Made by a program: the position numbers and the translations under genes
Notes under the pieces: generated by a model
What the model saw: only the letters and a program-made list of their open reading frames with translations
Database searches by the model: none
Told to the model about the DNA's origin: nothing
Origin: GCA-2737725 sp033763995
GTDB taxonomy: Bacteria; Pseudomonadota; Alphaproteobacteria; Rhodospirillales; Rhodospirillaceae
Length of the DNA stretch: 64,000 bases
Reading direction: 5' to 3'
Assembly (NCBI GenBank): GCA_033763995.1
Contig: JANRJL010000061.1
Span: forward strand, 1 to 64,000
Shown here: in pieces, positions 52,429 through 61,107 of the stretch
Layout of the letters: every line of letters begins with the position of its first letter
How positions within the stretch are numbered: the first letter of the stretch is position 1

Positions 52429-53706
52429 TTATCCCTTCTTGATGCCGCGAATCACGGCGTTGGGCATGAACGCCTCGTCGAAATCCTTGCCGCGCGGCGG
52501 CGGGAAGCCCATGCGCAGCACGATGAGATCGAGCTTCGGGCTCATCCAGATGCGCACCTTGCCGCCGCCGTCGAAGTAAAAAATGTCGTTGGCCGCGAAG
52601 GGCTCCGAGTGTGTGTTGGCGAACTGCGTCGGCATGGCGGGGTTATAGGGCCTGAGCTTGTCGAACTTGGCGTCCACCCAGATGTGAAGCCCGTAATTCG
52701 GATTAGGCCCCGAGCCCTTCTTCATCTCGGCCACCCAGCCCTTGGGCAGCAGTTGCGTGCCGTCGGGCAGCTTGCCGTCGTTCATGAGCAGGTGCGCGAC
52801 GCGCATCCAGTCGGACGGCGCGGAGAGGAAGCAGCAGTATGAGACCACGTTGCCGTTGTAGGGTTTGTCCATGCGCAGCGCGCCGCGCTGGGCGCCCACG
52901 GGCCGCCACAGTTTCTCGGAGAGATACTTGTCGAACCGCGTGCCGGTGGCGCGCGTCAGAATCAGGCCGAGGATTTGCGTGGTGACGTTGTTGTGGTTGA
53001 ACGTGGTGCCCGGCTCGGACTTGAGCTTGTGCGCCAGCGCCGCGCCGGTGACGTCGCTGCCCTCGACCATCTGGATGCCGAGGTTGGTGATGGGGTCGGG
53101 GTTGCGGATGTCGGCATCCTCGATGCCCGAGGTATTCCATAGCATCTGGCGAATGGTGATTTTGCCGCGCGGATCGTCCTTCCACTCGGTCACATAATTT
53201 TCCACCGGTTCGTCGAGGCTCTTGATCTTGCCGTCGGCCAAGGCGAAGCCGAACAGAATGCCGTGCAGGGTTTTCACCCAACTGTGGGAACTGATGGCCG
53301 AGGTATCGGTGTAGCCCGGCATGTAGCGCTGATAACGGATCTTACCCTGGTGATAGACGATAAACGCTTGCGTCTCCCGCTCCATCGCGTAAGCCCCCGC
53401 CTTGTCGAGTGCTGCGGCATCGATGGTGGCGGCCTCGCCCTCGGCGGCCGTCGGCAAATAGGGGCGCAAGCCGCCGTCCACCAGCGCCATGGGGTTGTAC
53501 CACTCCTGGCCCTGCCGGAACTGCGACTGGTCGGGCATGTTGGCGTAGCGGAACCAGAAATTGTAATCCTGCGCCTCGACCTCCTTCACCCAATCCATCT
53601 TCTGCTTGATCAGCGCGGCCACTTCGGGCGGCATGGGTGCCGGTGCCGGCATTTGCGCGAACGCAAGACCGGGCGCACATACGGCAGCGAGCAGAAAACG
53701 TTTCAT
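52429..53706 (-). CDS. Exported class C beta-lactamase-like serine hydrolase
   Basis: 425 residues with a short Sec signal (MKRFLLAAVCAPGLAFA). The SxxK nucleophile motif is SWVK in ISSHSWVKTLHG (about 146), and the KITIRQMLWNTSGIED segment is typical of the family. The YxN motif is replaced by HNN in PGTTFNHNNVTTQILG, so the usual catalytic tyrosine seems absent. Related enzymes hydrolyse esters or amides, such as 6-aminohexanoate dimers. It lies 12 nt downstream of the tannase gene. Confidence 0.85.
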   Translation of the reverse strand: MKRFLLAAVCAPGLAFAQMPAPAPMPPEVAALIKQKMDWVKEVEAQDYNFWFRYANMPDQSQFRQGQEWYNPMALVDGGLRPYLPTAAEGEAATIDAAALDKAGAYAMERETQAFIVYHQGKIRYQRYMPGYTDTSAISSHSWVKTLHGILFGFALADGKIKSLDEPVENYVTEWKDDPRGKITIRQMLWNTSGIEDADIRNPDPITNLGIQMVEGSDVTGAALAHKLKSEPGTTFNHNNVTTQILGLILTRATGTRFDKYLSEKLWRPVGAQRGALRMDKPYNGNVVSYCCFLSAPSDWMRVAHLLMNDGKLPDGTQLLPKGWVAEMKKGSGPNPNYGLHIWVDAKFDKLRPYNPAMPTQFANTHSEPFAANDIFYFDGGGKVRIWMSPKLDLIVLRMGFPPPRGKDFDEAFMPNAVIRGIKKG

Positions 53707-53718
53707 GACTGGTAATCC

Positions 53719-55329
53719 TTATTTCCGGGCCGGCGATTTGATCCAATTGGCGGGGTCTTGCCAATCGCCGTCGCCGTCATAGGTGGTCACGTCCGGGTAC
53801 GCATAGACGGGGCGCGTCCAGGTATAGTCCTCGCGTTTGAGCGGGAATCTTAAACGGGGAAGCCCGGCATAGGGCTGATCCTTCACCATCTTATGGGTGA
53901 GGATGAACTCTGGGGCTTGGCCCTTTTCGACCCATTGCTCCAGCGCGATGACGGGGTCGAAGCCGTCGGCCCCGGGCCCGCGTCGGCAATGGGCCATGCC
54001 GGGAATCATGAACAGGCGGAAGAACTCGCGCGTGGCCTCGAGCCCGCCCATGGTGTTCACCACCGTGTCATAATAGTCGACACTGAGCCCCGGCGGGATC
54101 TCGGCGTCGTCCCAGCCGTGATAGAGAATCAGCTTGGCGCCGGCGGCCTTGAATTTGCGCAGGTCGGGGTTCTGGGCGTTATACATCGTTTCCGTCAGCA
54201 TCAGGCGCTTGTGATCGCGGTCCCAATCGAAGGTCATGGGATCGTATGCGGGCCCGGGATCGTTGAAGAACGTCAGGTACTGCGTGAACTGATAGATCAT
54301 CGACGAGCGGTTCAAGATCGAACCTGGCGTGCGCGTGCCGTCGTCCTTGGCGGGGCCGACAAAGGGCGGCACCCATTCGTATTCGGAGCCGCGCGCCATG
54401 CCGCCCGCGAAAATGCGGTTGCCCTGGGAGTCATGGGCGCCGTCGTAGATCTTGTTGACCGCCGCCACTTCGGCCTTGGTCAGGCAATCGGCTTTTTCGG
54501 CGCCCTTGCATTGCATCTCCTCGGGTTTGAAGTCGCAGGCGCGCGGGTCTTGCAGGATGTTGTCTTTCACGCCGTCGCGCGCATCGCACTTGGCCAAGAC
54601 GGCCTCGCGAATTTTGATGAGCTTGCGAGAGTCGATGATCGGCTTGCCCTTGTCGTCCATGTTGGCCCGCGCACTCCACAGCAGGTGCAGAGTGCCGTCG
54701 CCGATTTCATTGAGCACCGGCGCGCCCGAGACGATGCCGTCGAAGTCGTAAGGGAATCGCTGCGCCGTCACCATGCCCTGGCGGCCGCCGGTGGAGCAGC
54801 CGTTGAAGTAGGAATAGGCGGGCGGCTTGCCGTAGTAAGCCGCGACGATGGCCTTGGCGGCCACCGCCACCACGTGCGTGGCGCGGTAGCCGAAATCGAT
54901 CTCGGCCTGAAGGTCGTTGTAGGCCCAATTGGCGATGAAGCCGGCACCCGTGTGGCCCATGTCGGTGTTGACCACCGCGTAGCCGCGCACCAGCGAGTCT
55001 TCGGCGGCTTCCATGTTGAGGATGCCGCACATGCCGCCGCAGCCCTGCATCAGGAACTTGCCGTTCCAGGTGGCGGTGGGCAGGCGCACCTCGAACACCA
55101 CGTCGGGCGCCACCACGCCCGAGATGCGGCAGTACTCGGGCAGGTCGCGCTCCGGGGCGATGACCTTGGCGCCGTTGAGGTTCGTGGGCGCGTCGATCAG
55201 TTGCGAGAAGTCCTGCGCCATGACGCCGCTACAGCGCGCCTGCGGCGCGGGCGTCGATTGCGCCTGGGCGGGCGATGCCATCGCCGCCGCCATCACCATC
55301 AGCACCATCATGCGCAGCACGGGAATCAT
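53719..55329 (-). CDS. Exported tannase/feruloyl esterase family protein
   Basis: 536 residues from ATG 55329, preceded by AGGAG. MIPVLRMMVLMVMAAAMASPAQAQ is a Sec signal. The nucleophile motif is GCSTGGRQG with AQRFPYDFDGIVSGAP after it, a hallmark of tannase. The triad His and Asp are likely in MAHCRRGPGADGFD and the GWDDAEIPP segment. It would release phenolic acids from plant esters in the periplasm. The paired cysteines around the Ser and His motifs match the disulfide of this family. Confidence 0.92.
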   Translation of the reverse strand: MIPVLRMMVLMVMAAAMASPAQAQSTPAPQARCSGVMAQDFSQLIDAPTNLNGAKVIAPERDLPEYCRISGVVAPDVVFEVRLPTATWNGKFLMQGCGGMCGILNMEAAEDSLVRGYAVVNTDMGHTGAGFIANWAYNDLQAEIDFGYRATHVVAVAAKAIVAAYYGKPPAYSYFNGCSTGGRQGMVTAQRFPYDFDGIVSGAPVLNEIGDGTLHLLWSARANMDDKGKPIIDSRKLIKIREAVLAKCDARDGVKDNILQDPRACDFKPEEMQCKGAEKADCLTKAEVAAVNKIYDGAHDSQGNRIFAGGMARGSEYEWVPPFVGPAKDDGTRTPGSILNRSSMIYQFTQYLTFFNDPGPAYDPMTFDWDRDHKRLMLTETMYNAQNPDLRKFKAAGAKLILYHGWDDAEIPPGLSVDYYDTVVNTMGGLEATREFFRLFMIPGMAHCRRGPGADGFDPVIALEQWVEKGQAPEFILTHKMVKDQPYAGLPRLRFPLKREDYTWTRPVYAYPDVTTYDGDGDWQDPANWIKSPARK

Positions 55330-55344
55330 GGGCACTCCTGTCGG

Positions 55345-55920
55345 CTATTTGTTCATGCTCTGCTCAAGGCTCTCGCGCTGGATCTGCGCAAACGCAACCC
55401 GCACGCAATTGGGATCGAACACCGTGAAGGTATCCGTGGGGCCGCGGGTTCGATCGTAGGTATGGGGCGCGTTGACGAAGGGCACATTGGCTTTGCTGAG
55501 CCGATCATACAGGGCGCTCAGGTTGTCGGTGAGAATCAGCACCGCCGTGGCGCCGCCGCCCGCGACCTTGTCGCAAGTCGGCGCAGGCTTGAGGCCCGGC
55601 GTGTGAAACAAACCGATGGACCCGCCGAGTTTGTCGCCCTGGCGCAGCGCAATGGCGCGGCCTTCCGTGGCCCCAGGCGCGAAAACGGTGAGTTGGCCGG
55701 GCTGCGTGACCTTGACGTCGTACTCGACCGTGAAACCGAGCAGGTCGCGATAGAACGTGAGCGAGGCCTCGGGGTCCGCCGTGGCGATGGTGGTGCGCCG
55801 CACCGGCGTCAGGCGGGGCTCCTCGGCCCAGGCGCTGTCGGCCCAAAACGTGAGCGCCAAACCCAGCCATGGAATGGCCCGGCCCCAGCGCGAGTCGCCG
55901 ATTTTGTGCGTCTGGTCCAT
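55345..55920 (-). CDS. VOC (glyoxalase/dioxygenase-fold) family protein
   Basis: 191 residues from ATG 55920 (MDQTHKIGDSRWGRA). A hydrophobic N-terminal segment ending SAWA suggests export. Then come two beta-alpha-beta-beta-beta modules: RRTTIATADPEASLTFYRDLLGFTVEYDV and later DTFTVFDPNCVRVAFAQI. The metal ligands of glyoxalase I are not evident, so the reaction is unknown. It is the first gene of the four-gene exported-hydrolase unit, 15 nt from the tannase gene. Confidence 0.78.
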   Translation of the reverse strand: MDQTHKIGDSRWGRAIPWLGLALTFWADSAWAEEPRLTPVRRTTIATADPEASLTFYRDLLGFTVEYDVKVTQPGQLTVFAPGATEGRAIALRQGDKLGGSIGLFHTPGLKPAPTCDKVAGGGATAVLILTDNLSALYDRLSKANVPFVNAPHTYDRTRGPTDTFTVFDPNCVRVAFAQIQRESLEQSMNK

Positions 55921-56108
55921 GGCCCCCTTCCGCCACGCAATGCCGTCCAAGCCGATAAAGCCAAGGAATTCTAGAGACTTACCCACCCGACGGATAGCGC
56001 TTGCTATTTGTTTCGAGTCAAATCTAGATATCCACAGCGGTGGTGTGCAGCGGCGCCGAGAAGAGCGCCCTGTGGGGGTCCGCTCAGGGAAACTTGAGAG
56101 GACAGAAC

Positions 56109-56603
56109 ATGCAAACGCTCGCGCTGGACGTCAAACGTGTGGCCCGTGAACGCGGGGCCCACCTGCCGCAACATCCGATGTTATCGCACGCCATCCTGGC
56201 CTTCACCCGCTATTGGCTCAAGCTGGGCGAAGGCCGCCCGCCGGCCTGGGCGGACTTCGACATGATGGGGGCGGGCGACGGCTTGCCTTACCTCACCATC
56301 TTCAAGTGCAACGGCGATTCCTCCTTCACCATCGAGTTCACCGGCTCGGCCATTTCGGCGCTGGCGGGCGAGGACTTGGCGGGGCGCAAGGTCACGTTCA
56401 TCGACCCGGCGCAGGGCGACATCGACTGGTTCGAGCGCGTGCGCACCGCGGCCAAGAAAGCCGATATTCAGCTTTCCACCGGCACCACCAGCCCGGCGTA
56501 CACCTCGTCCTTGGATTTCGTCGCGGCGGATTTCCCGTTCATGGATGACGGCGGCCATGCCGTGAGCCGCGTGGTGTGCTTGACGGTTCCGAAGCTGAAT
56601 TAG
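56109..56603 (+). CDS. PAS-like domain protein (PAS_5 family)
   Basis: 164 residues from ATG 56109, with GAGAGGA upstream. HPMLSHAILAFTRYWLKLGEGRPPAWADFDMMGAGDGLPYLTIF, then the FTIEFTGSAISALAGEDLAGRKVTFIDP segment, match the PAS_5 pattern common in alphaproteobacteria. The family is usually a stand-alone sensory domain of unknown partner. A palindromic repeat starts 2 nt after the stop. Confidence 0.8.
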   Translation: MQTLALDVKRVARERGAHLPQHPMLSHAILAFTRYWLKLGEGRPPAWADFDMMGAGDGLPYLTIFKCNGDSSFTIEFTGSAISALAGEDLAGRKVTFIDPAQGDIDWFERVRTAAKKADIQLSTGTTSPAYTSSLDFVAADFPFMDDGGHAVSRVVCLTVPKLN

Positions 56604-56604
56604 A

Positions 56605-56650
56605 GCATCGCGCCGAAAAGTGGGCTTCCGGTTTTCGGCAAAAGCGATGC
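56605..56650. repeat. Short interspersed palindromic repeat, Hyphomicrobiales type
   Basis: GCATCGC (56605-56611) and GCGATGC (56644-56650) enclose GCCGAAAA (56612-56619) and TTTTCGGC (56632-56639), with a 12-nt loop. The pattern GCAT...CCGAAAAGTGG...CCGGTTTTCGG...ATGC resembles a palindrome found in many copies in Bradyrhizobium-like genomes. It sits directly after the PAS gene and may act as a terminator or mRNA stabiliser. Confidence 0.75.
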
Positions 56651-56731
56651 GACAACAAATTGATTGCGCGACGGTACTTTTCATCGCGGCGAGGCAAGAG
56701 TAGAAGCGCGCCATGACGACAGGAGTTTGTC

Positions 56732-57370
56732 ATGGCGCCTTTTTACATCCCCGATCACCACCGCAAGACCGACCTTGGCGCATTGCATGGCCTGATGCGA
56801 GCTTATCCTTTCGCGACCGTCATCACCGACGCGAATGGGGATCTCGCTGTCAGCCACATCCCCTTGCATCTTGACGATACCGTCGGATCGCACGGCGTGC
56901 TGCGCGGCCATGTGGCGCGGGCCAACCCCCATTGGCGCGATCTCGCCGACGGCAAGCCCAGCCTGGTCATCTTCAACGGCCCCCAGGCCTACGTCACGCC
57001 GCAGTGGTATCCGAGCAAAGCCGAGCATGCGCGCGTGGTGCCGACGTGGAACTACGCCGTGGTCCATGCCCACGGCACCCTGCGCGCGTTGACCGACAAG
57101 GATTGGCTGCTGGCCAACGTCACGGAATTGACCGAGGCCCACGAAGCGGCGTTCGCCCACCGCTGGTCCGTGAGCGACGCGCCCGAGGACTACATCGACA
57201 AAATGCTGAAAGCGATCGTGGGGCTGGAGTTCACCATCACGCGCCTGGAGGGCAAGTGGAAGCTGAGCCAGCACCGCGCCGAGCCGGACCGGCTGGGCAC
57301 CATCAACGGGCTGGCCGCGCGGGCGCAAGAGACTAGCGCGGCGGTCGCAGAGCTGATGCACGCGCAATGA
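56732..57370 (+). CDS. FMN-binding negative transcriptional regulator, PaiB family
   Basis: 212 residues, AGGAG upstream of the ATG. MAPFYIPDHHRKTDLGALHGLMRAYPFATVITD, the conserved NGPQAYVTPQWYPSK and VPTWNYAVVHAHG are PaiB hallmarks, with a split-barrel flavin-binding fold. Bacillus PaiB represses sporulation and protease genes; in proteobacteria the role is less clear and it may be a flavin reductase-like enzyme. Its 3' end overlaps the convergent NUDIX gene by 38 nt. Confidence 0.92.
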   Translation: MAPFYIPDHHRKTDLGALHGLMRAYPFATVITDANGDLAVSHIPLHLDDTVGSHGVLRGHVARANPHWRDLADGKPSLVIFNGPQAYVTPQWYPSKAEHARVVPTWNYAVVHAHGTLRALTDKDWLLANVTELTEAHEAAFAHRWSVSDAPEDYIDKMLKAIVGLEFTITRLEGKWKLSQHRAEPDRLGTINGLAARAQETSAAVAELMHAQ

Positions 57371-57797
57371 GCGGGCGCTGACGCGGCAAGGTATCGGCGG
57401 GCAAATCGTCGGGCGCGACGAACGCCGCCTCGAAAATCTCGTGGCTGAGCGTCAGGGCTTGCGTCGGATCGACGTGGCCGATCAGCACGGCCTCCTTTTG
57501 CCAACGGTCGACGATGTCGACGCACAAGGTGGCCTCGACCGTGGCGATCAGACCCGTCTCCTCGCGCAATTCGCGCAGCACGCCTGCTTCGGGCGCTTCG
57601 CCGCGGCGCAAGTAACCGCCCGGCAACGCCCACGGGTAGCGCTGCCGATAAACATGGTTGAGCAGCAGCACGCGACCGTCGGGCGCGAAAAAAATGCCCA
57701 CGGCGCCGAAGTTGAAGGTCGGGTTCGCGAGCCACAGCGCCGTGCGCGTGAGCGGGCGCGGTAGGGCGCGATAAACCTGGGAGAGAAACCGCTTCAT
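57333..57797 (-). CDS. NUDIX hydrolase
   Basis: 154 residues from ATG 57797 (MKRFLSQVYRALPRPLTRT); GTG 57803 is an alternative. The NUDIX box GGYLRRGEAPEAGVLRELREETGL is complete (GX5EX7REUXEEXGU). It hydrolyses a nucleoside diphosphate linked to another moiety; the substrate cannot be deduced. The stop lies within the 3' end of the convergent PaiB gene, so the two mRNAs share 38 complementary bases. Confidence 0.92.
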   Translation of the reverse strand: MKRFLSQVYRALPRPLTRTALWLANPTFNFGAVGIFFAPDGRVLLLNHVYRQRYPWALPGGYLRRGEAPEAGVLRELREETGLIATVEATLCVDIVDRWQKEAVLIGHVDPTQALTLSHEIFEAAFVAPDDLPADTLPRQRPLIARASALRPPR

Positions 57798-57902
57798 CGC
57801 CACTCTCTATTCTGCGCTTAGGCAAATCTTCACACATTTCGGGAACACTGTCCCCAAGGCGCATTCATAAGCGCCGGATCAATATTCCTCCAGGGGACGA
57901 CG

Positions 57903-58073
57903 ATGCTCAAAGCCGAGCCCGACAAGCCCATCAAGCCCAACGTACGTCATGGCCGCCGCAAGACCGGCCGCGGGCCCAACCCCTTGACCGTCGCGCGCCG
58001 CATCGAACGCCGTTCCGCGCGCTTGATCCATCAACTCTTCTTCGCGCGCGAACCGCGCTACGCCAAGGCTTAA
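57903..58073 (+). CDS. Small basic hypothetical protein
   Basis: 56 residues, ATG 57903 with AGGGGA upstream. The sequence is rich in Arg, Lys and Pro (KPIKPNVRHGRRKTGRGPNP then VARRIERRSARLIHQL), with a net positive charge. It has no membrane segment or signal. The pattern suggests nucleic-acid binding, but I do not recognise a family. It stands alone between two minus-strand genes. Confidence 0.55.
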   Translation: MLKAEPDKPIKPNVRHGRRKTGRGPNPLTVARRIERRSARLIHQLFFAREPRYAKA

Positions 58074-58082
58074 GCTCGCGAG

Positions 58083-59261
58083 TTATTCGGCCGCGCGCTT
58101 TCCCGTCGTTTTCGCGGTCTGCTCGGCGTTGTGCCGCTCGATCTGGCGTTGGGTTGCCTGCTGCGCCGAGGCCTTGAAGTCCTTCTGGCGCTCGCGCACC
58201 CATTCATTGGAGATCTCACGGTTGACGTTCATCCCTTGAAAACGCGGGAAAACGTAACGCGCGATCATCTCGTAGGAATTGCACTTGCGCTCGAAGCGCG
58301 CCCAGTTGTGATCTGTGATGAGATAGCAGCCGAAGCCGCCCGAGACTTTTTGCAAGGTCTCGATCTGGCGAACGCAATCGTCCGGCGTGCCGATGACGGC
58401 GCGGCCGGTCTCCACCAAGAAGTTGGCGGCATCGCCCTTGCGGTCCGGCGGAATCATGGGCAGCACCGCCACGTCCTCGAAGTACTTGGCCCACTCCTCG
58501 ACGCCGAAGACCACGTCCTTCATCGCTTGCTCGCGCGTTTCGGCGATGTGCACCAAGCCGATCATGCGCCAATCCGTGCGCGCGAGCACATGGCCGTGGG
58601 CCTTGCCCATTTCCACCGCGATGTCCCAGTTCTTGGCCGCCGCCGCCAAGGCCTCGGGCGACGTGGCCGAGAGCGACATCAAACCTGTGCCGAACTTTCC
58701 CGCCGCGCGCGGCCCCGAGGGTGAGACCATGCAGGCCGTGGCGGTCTCGATCATGCCGCCGCCGTAGGGGCGCAGTTGCAGCCGCGCGTCTTTCAGTTCG
58801 AACCACGCGGCCTTGTGCGTCACCGTCTCGCCGCGAAACAGGCGCATGATGCAGCCGAGCGCCTCTTCCATCATGTCGCGCTGTTGGTTGGGGTCGATGC
58901 CCATCATCTTGGCATCAGACACCAGCGCACCCGGCCCCGCGCCGAACATGGCCCGCCCCCGCGTCATGTGATGCAGCTGCATGATGCGGTCGGCGAGGAT
59001 CAGCGGGTGGTGATAGGGCAGCGAATTCACGCCCGTGCCGAGCTTGATGGATTTGGTGCGCTCGGCCACGGCCGCGATGAACAGTTCCGGCGAGGCGATG
59101 ACTTCCGTGCCGGCCGAATGGTGCTCGCCGATCCAGGCCTCGTCGTAGCCGAGCTTGTCGAGGTGGACGACCAAGTCCATGTCGCGCTCGAGGCACAAAG
59201 TCGGGTTCTCACCCACGGGATGGATGGGCGGAATGAAGGTGCCGAAGCGGAATTTGCTCAT
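58083..59261 (-). CDS. Luciferase-like (LLM class) flavin monooxygenase
   Basis: 392 residues. MSKFRFGTFIPPIHPVGENP, the segment YDEAWIGEHHSAGTEVIASPEL and KLGTGVNSLPYHHPLILADRI with GRAMFGAGPGAL are the LLM TIM-barrel pattern. It would use reduced FMN or F420 and oxygen; the limonene monooxygenase-like branch is likely. A TRAP solute receptor is encoded 18 nt upstream on the same strand. Ends in Ala-Ala-Glu. Confidence 0.92.
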   Translation of the reverse strand: MSKFRFGTFIPPIHPVGENPTLCLERDMDLVVHLDKLGYDEAWIGEHHSAGTEVIASPELFIAAVAERTKSIKLGTGVNSLPYHHPLILADRIMQLHHMTRGRAMFGAGPGALVSDAKMMGIDPNQQRDMMEEALGCIMRLFRGETVTHKAAWFELKDARLQLRPYGGGMIETATACMVSPSGPRAAGKFGTGLMSLSATSPEALAAAAKNWDIAVEMGKAHGHVLARTDWRMIGLVHIAETREQAMKDVVFGVEEWAKYFEDVAVLPMIPPDRKGDAANFLVETGRAVIGTPDDCVRQIETLQKVSGGFGCYLITDHNWARFERKCNSYEMIARYVFPRFQGMNVNREISNEWVRERQKDFKASAQQATQRQIERHNAEQTAKTTGKRAAE

Positions 59262-59279
59262 GGATGGCTCCTCACGGCT

Positions 59280-60248
59280 TCAACGCGGGTCGAACAGCGG
59301 GCGCAGCCTGGCCGCCGAGGCCGGCGCCGTCTCGGCCATGCGCGCCCACACCGCCTCAAGGGCCTGGGCTTGGTAGGTGCGCGCCGCTTCGGGCGAAAGC
59401 AGAAAGCCGTTTACGCCATCGGCGGCGAGAACCCGGCGTTCTTCCTCGGCGTTGGCGATGAAACGGTCGCGCGATTCCCGCTCGTAGCGCTCGACCTCGC
59501 GCTCGATCAGCGCGCGCGCCGCGGGCGAGAGCGCGGTCCAGCGGTCCAAATTGGCTTGCAGCGTCATGGCGTAGCCCAGCACGCCCGGGTCGATGCGTAC
59601 CTTGACGAAGCGCTGAAAACCCTCGGTCGCGAGCGATGTGGCCGACCACGCGATTGCCTGGACCGTACCGCGTTCCAATGCGGTGTAAACATCGCTCGAC
59701 GGGATATCGATTGGAATCGTGCCCATGGCGTCCAGAAAGGCGCGGTACGTCGGCGTGGTGCGGATGCGCAAGCCCGCGACGTCGGGCAAACCATCGGCGC
59801 GCAGCCGGGGCGCATCGCGCATGAAGATGTGCAGCCGGGGCCCGGTTTGGTGCCACCCCAGGAAATGCGCGTTGAGTTTTTCGTTCCAGACGGCCTCGAT
59901 GGCGTCGTAGGCACCGTTGACCCGGGCTTGCATCGGCGTGATGGATGCGCCGAGGAAGGCGTCGCTCTCGGGGGCGAGGCCGATGGTGTAGGTCGCCGCG
60001 CCGAAGTACATGTCGACCACGCCGCGCTTCAAGGCATAGACCATCTGGCGCTGAGGAATCACCTCGGGGCCGCCGAGATAGTCGAGCCGCACCACGCCCT
60101 GGCCGGCGGCGTTCACGTCGTCCACGAATCGCAGGAAGTCCTCGGCGAATTCGATGTTCTTGGCCCAGGCCGTGATGACGCTGAGCCGTTCCTCGGCCAG
60201 GGCCGGAACCGCCAGCGTCAGCGCCCACAGGACCGCGACGTGTTTCAT
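59280..60248 (-). CDS. TRAP transporter substrate-binding protein, DctP family
   Basis: 322 residues from ATG 60248 (MKHVAVLWALTLAVPALAEE, a Sec signal). DMYFGAATYTIGLAPESDAFLGASI, GLRIRTTPTYRAFLDAMGTIPIDIPSSDVYTALERGTVQAIAWS is the DctP pattern, with the ligand-anchoring arginine in IRTTPTYR. No DctQ or DctM membrane genes are present, so it is an orphan receptor or works with distant ones. It may share a transcript with the LLM gene (18 nt gap). Confidence 0.9.
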   Translation of the reverse strand: MKHVAVLWALTLAVPALAEERLSVITAWAKNIEFAEDFLRFVDDVNAAGQGVVRLDYLGGPEVIPQRQMVYALKRGVVDMYFGAATYTIGLAPESDAFLGASITPMQARVNGAYDAIEAVWNEKLNAHFLGWHQTGPRLHIFMRDAPRLRADGLPDVAGLRIRTTPTYRAFLDAMGTIPIDIPSSDVYTALERGTVQAIAWSATSLATEGFQRFVKVRIDPGVLGYAMTLQANLDRWTALSPAARALIEREVERYERESRDRFIANAEEERRVLAADGVNGFLLSPEAARTYQAQALEAVWARMAETAPASAARLRPLFDPR

Positions 60249-60348
60249 GGGCTCACTATGGAATCCCCGGCCCGCGAGGTCAAAGACGCCATGGCGCGGC
60301 GGGGCCAAAAATGGCTAAACTTGAGGCGCATAGATCACGGAGTCCGCC

Positions 60349-60999
60349 ATGAGCGACAAGTACACCGAGGCCAGTTTCGGCGCCCTGGGCGTGGGGTTCG
60401 GCGAGCGCCCGGCCGTGGTGGTGGTGGACTTCCAGAAGGGCTTCACCGACCCGCGCTTCGAGCTGGGCCGCAGCCCCTATGTCCACAAGGCCGTGGAGCA
60501 GACGTCAAAGTTGCTCAAGGCCGCGCGCGCCATCAACGTGCCCGTGGCCAGTTGCCGCGTGGGCTGGGGCAGCGAGAAAGACATCGGCTATTGGAAGATC
60601 GGCTGCCTGCACAAGGGCTGGTTCTACGGCGATCCCACCACCGAGATGGACGAACGCGTCTATGACTCGCGGTACGATTTCAATTTCTGGAAGAACGCGC
60701 CCAGCATCTTCTTCGGCACGCCCTTGATGAGTTTCCTCACCAAGCAATGCGTGGACACCGTGATCGTGACGGGCTGCAATACCTCGGGTTGCGTGCGGGC
60801 CTCCATCGTCGATGCGTTTTCCTATGGCTACCGCGTGATCGTGCCCGAGGACTGCTGCGGCGACGTGGACATCGGCCCGCACCAATCCAACCTTACCGAC
60901 TGCGGGCGGCGGTATTGCGACGTCATGACGTCCGCCGATGTGCTGGCCTACTTCAAACGGCTCGGCGCCCAAAAAGGCTTGGCCGCGGCGGCGGAGTAG
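60349..60999 (+). CDS. Isochorismatase-family cysteine hydrolase
   Basis: 216 residues. The triad residues are Asp in VVVVDFQKGF (about 27), a Lys in the GWGSEKDIGYWKIG region and Cys in VTGCNTSGCVRASIVDAFSYGY (about 149). This is the N-carbamoylsarcosine amidase/maleamate amidase branch, so an amide or ureido hydrolysis is likely. It precedes a TetR gene by 108 nt and could be its target. Ends in Ala-Ala-Ala-Glu. Confidence 0.9.
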   Translation: MSDKYTEASFGALGVGFGERPAVVVVDFQKGFTDPRFELGRSPYVHKAVEQTSKLLKAARAINVPVASCRVGWGSEKDIGYWKIGCLHKGWFYGDPTTEMDERVYDSRYDFNFWKNAPSIFFGTPLMSFLTKQCVDTVIVTGCNTSGCVRASIVDAFSYGYRVIVPEDCCGDVDIGPHQSNLTDCGRRYCDVMTSADVLAYFKRLGAQKGLAAAAE

Positions 61000-61058
61000 T
61001 AGTTAAGAGCGCAAAGTTCGCCGAGGCCTCGGCATTGACGATGGGCCTACGACCTCAT

Positions 61059-61090
61059 ACATATATGTTTGAAAAAATACATTGCTGTAT
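61059..61090. promoter_or_regulatory. Inverted repeats upstream of the TetR gene
   Basis: ACATATATGT (61059-61068) is a perfect 10-nt palindrome, and ATACA TTGC TGTAT (61077-61090) is a second inverted repeat. Both lie in an AT-rich patch 18-50 nt before the TetR start, so they are candidate operators for autoregulation. Confidence 0.5.
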
Positions 61091-61107
61091 GGCATGGGAC
61101 CCACGCC

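Noticed and set aside
53893..55974. Long plus-strand frame (693 codons)
   Set aside because: Antisense to the tannase and VOC genes, which have clear motifs and signals; the frame has low-complexity His/Arg/Gly composition.
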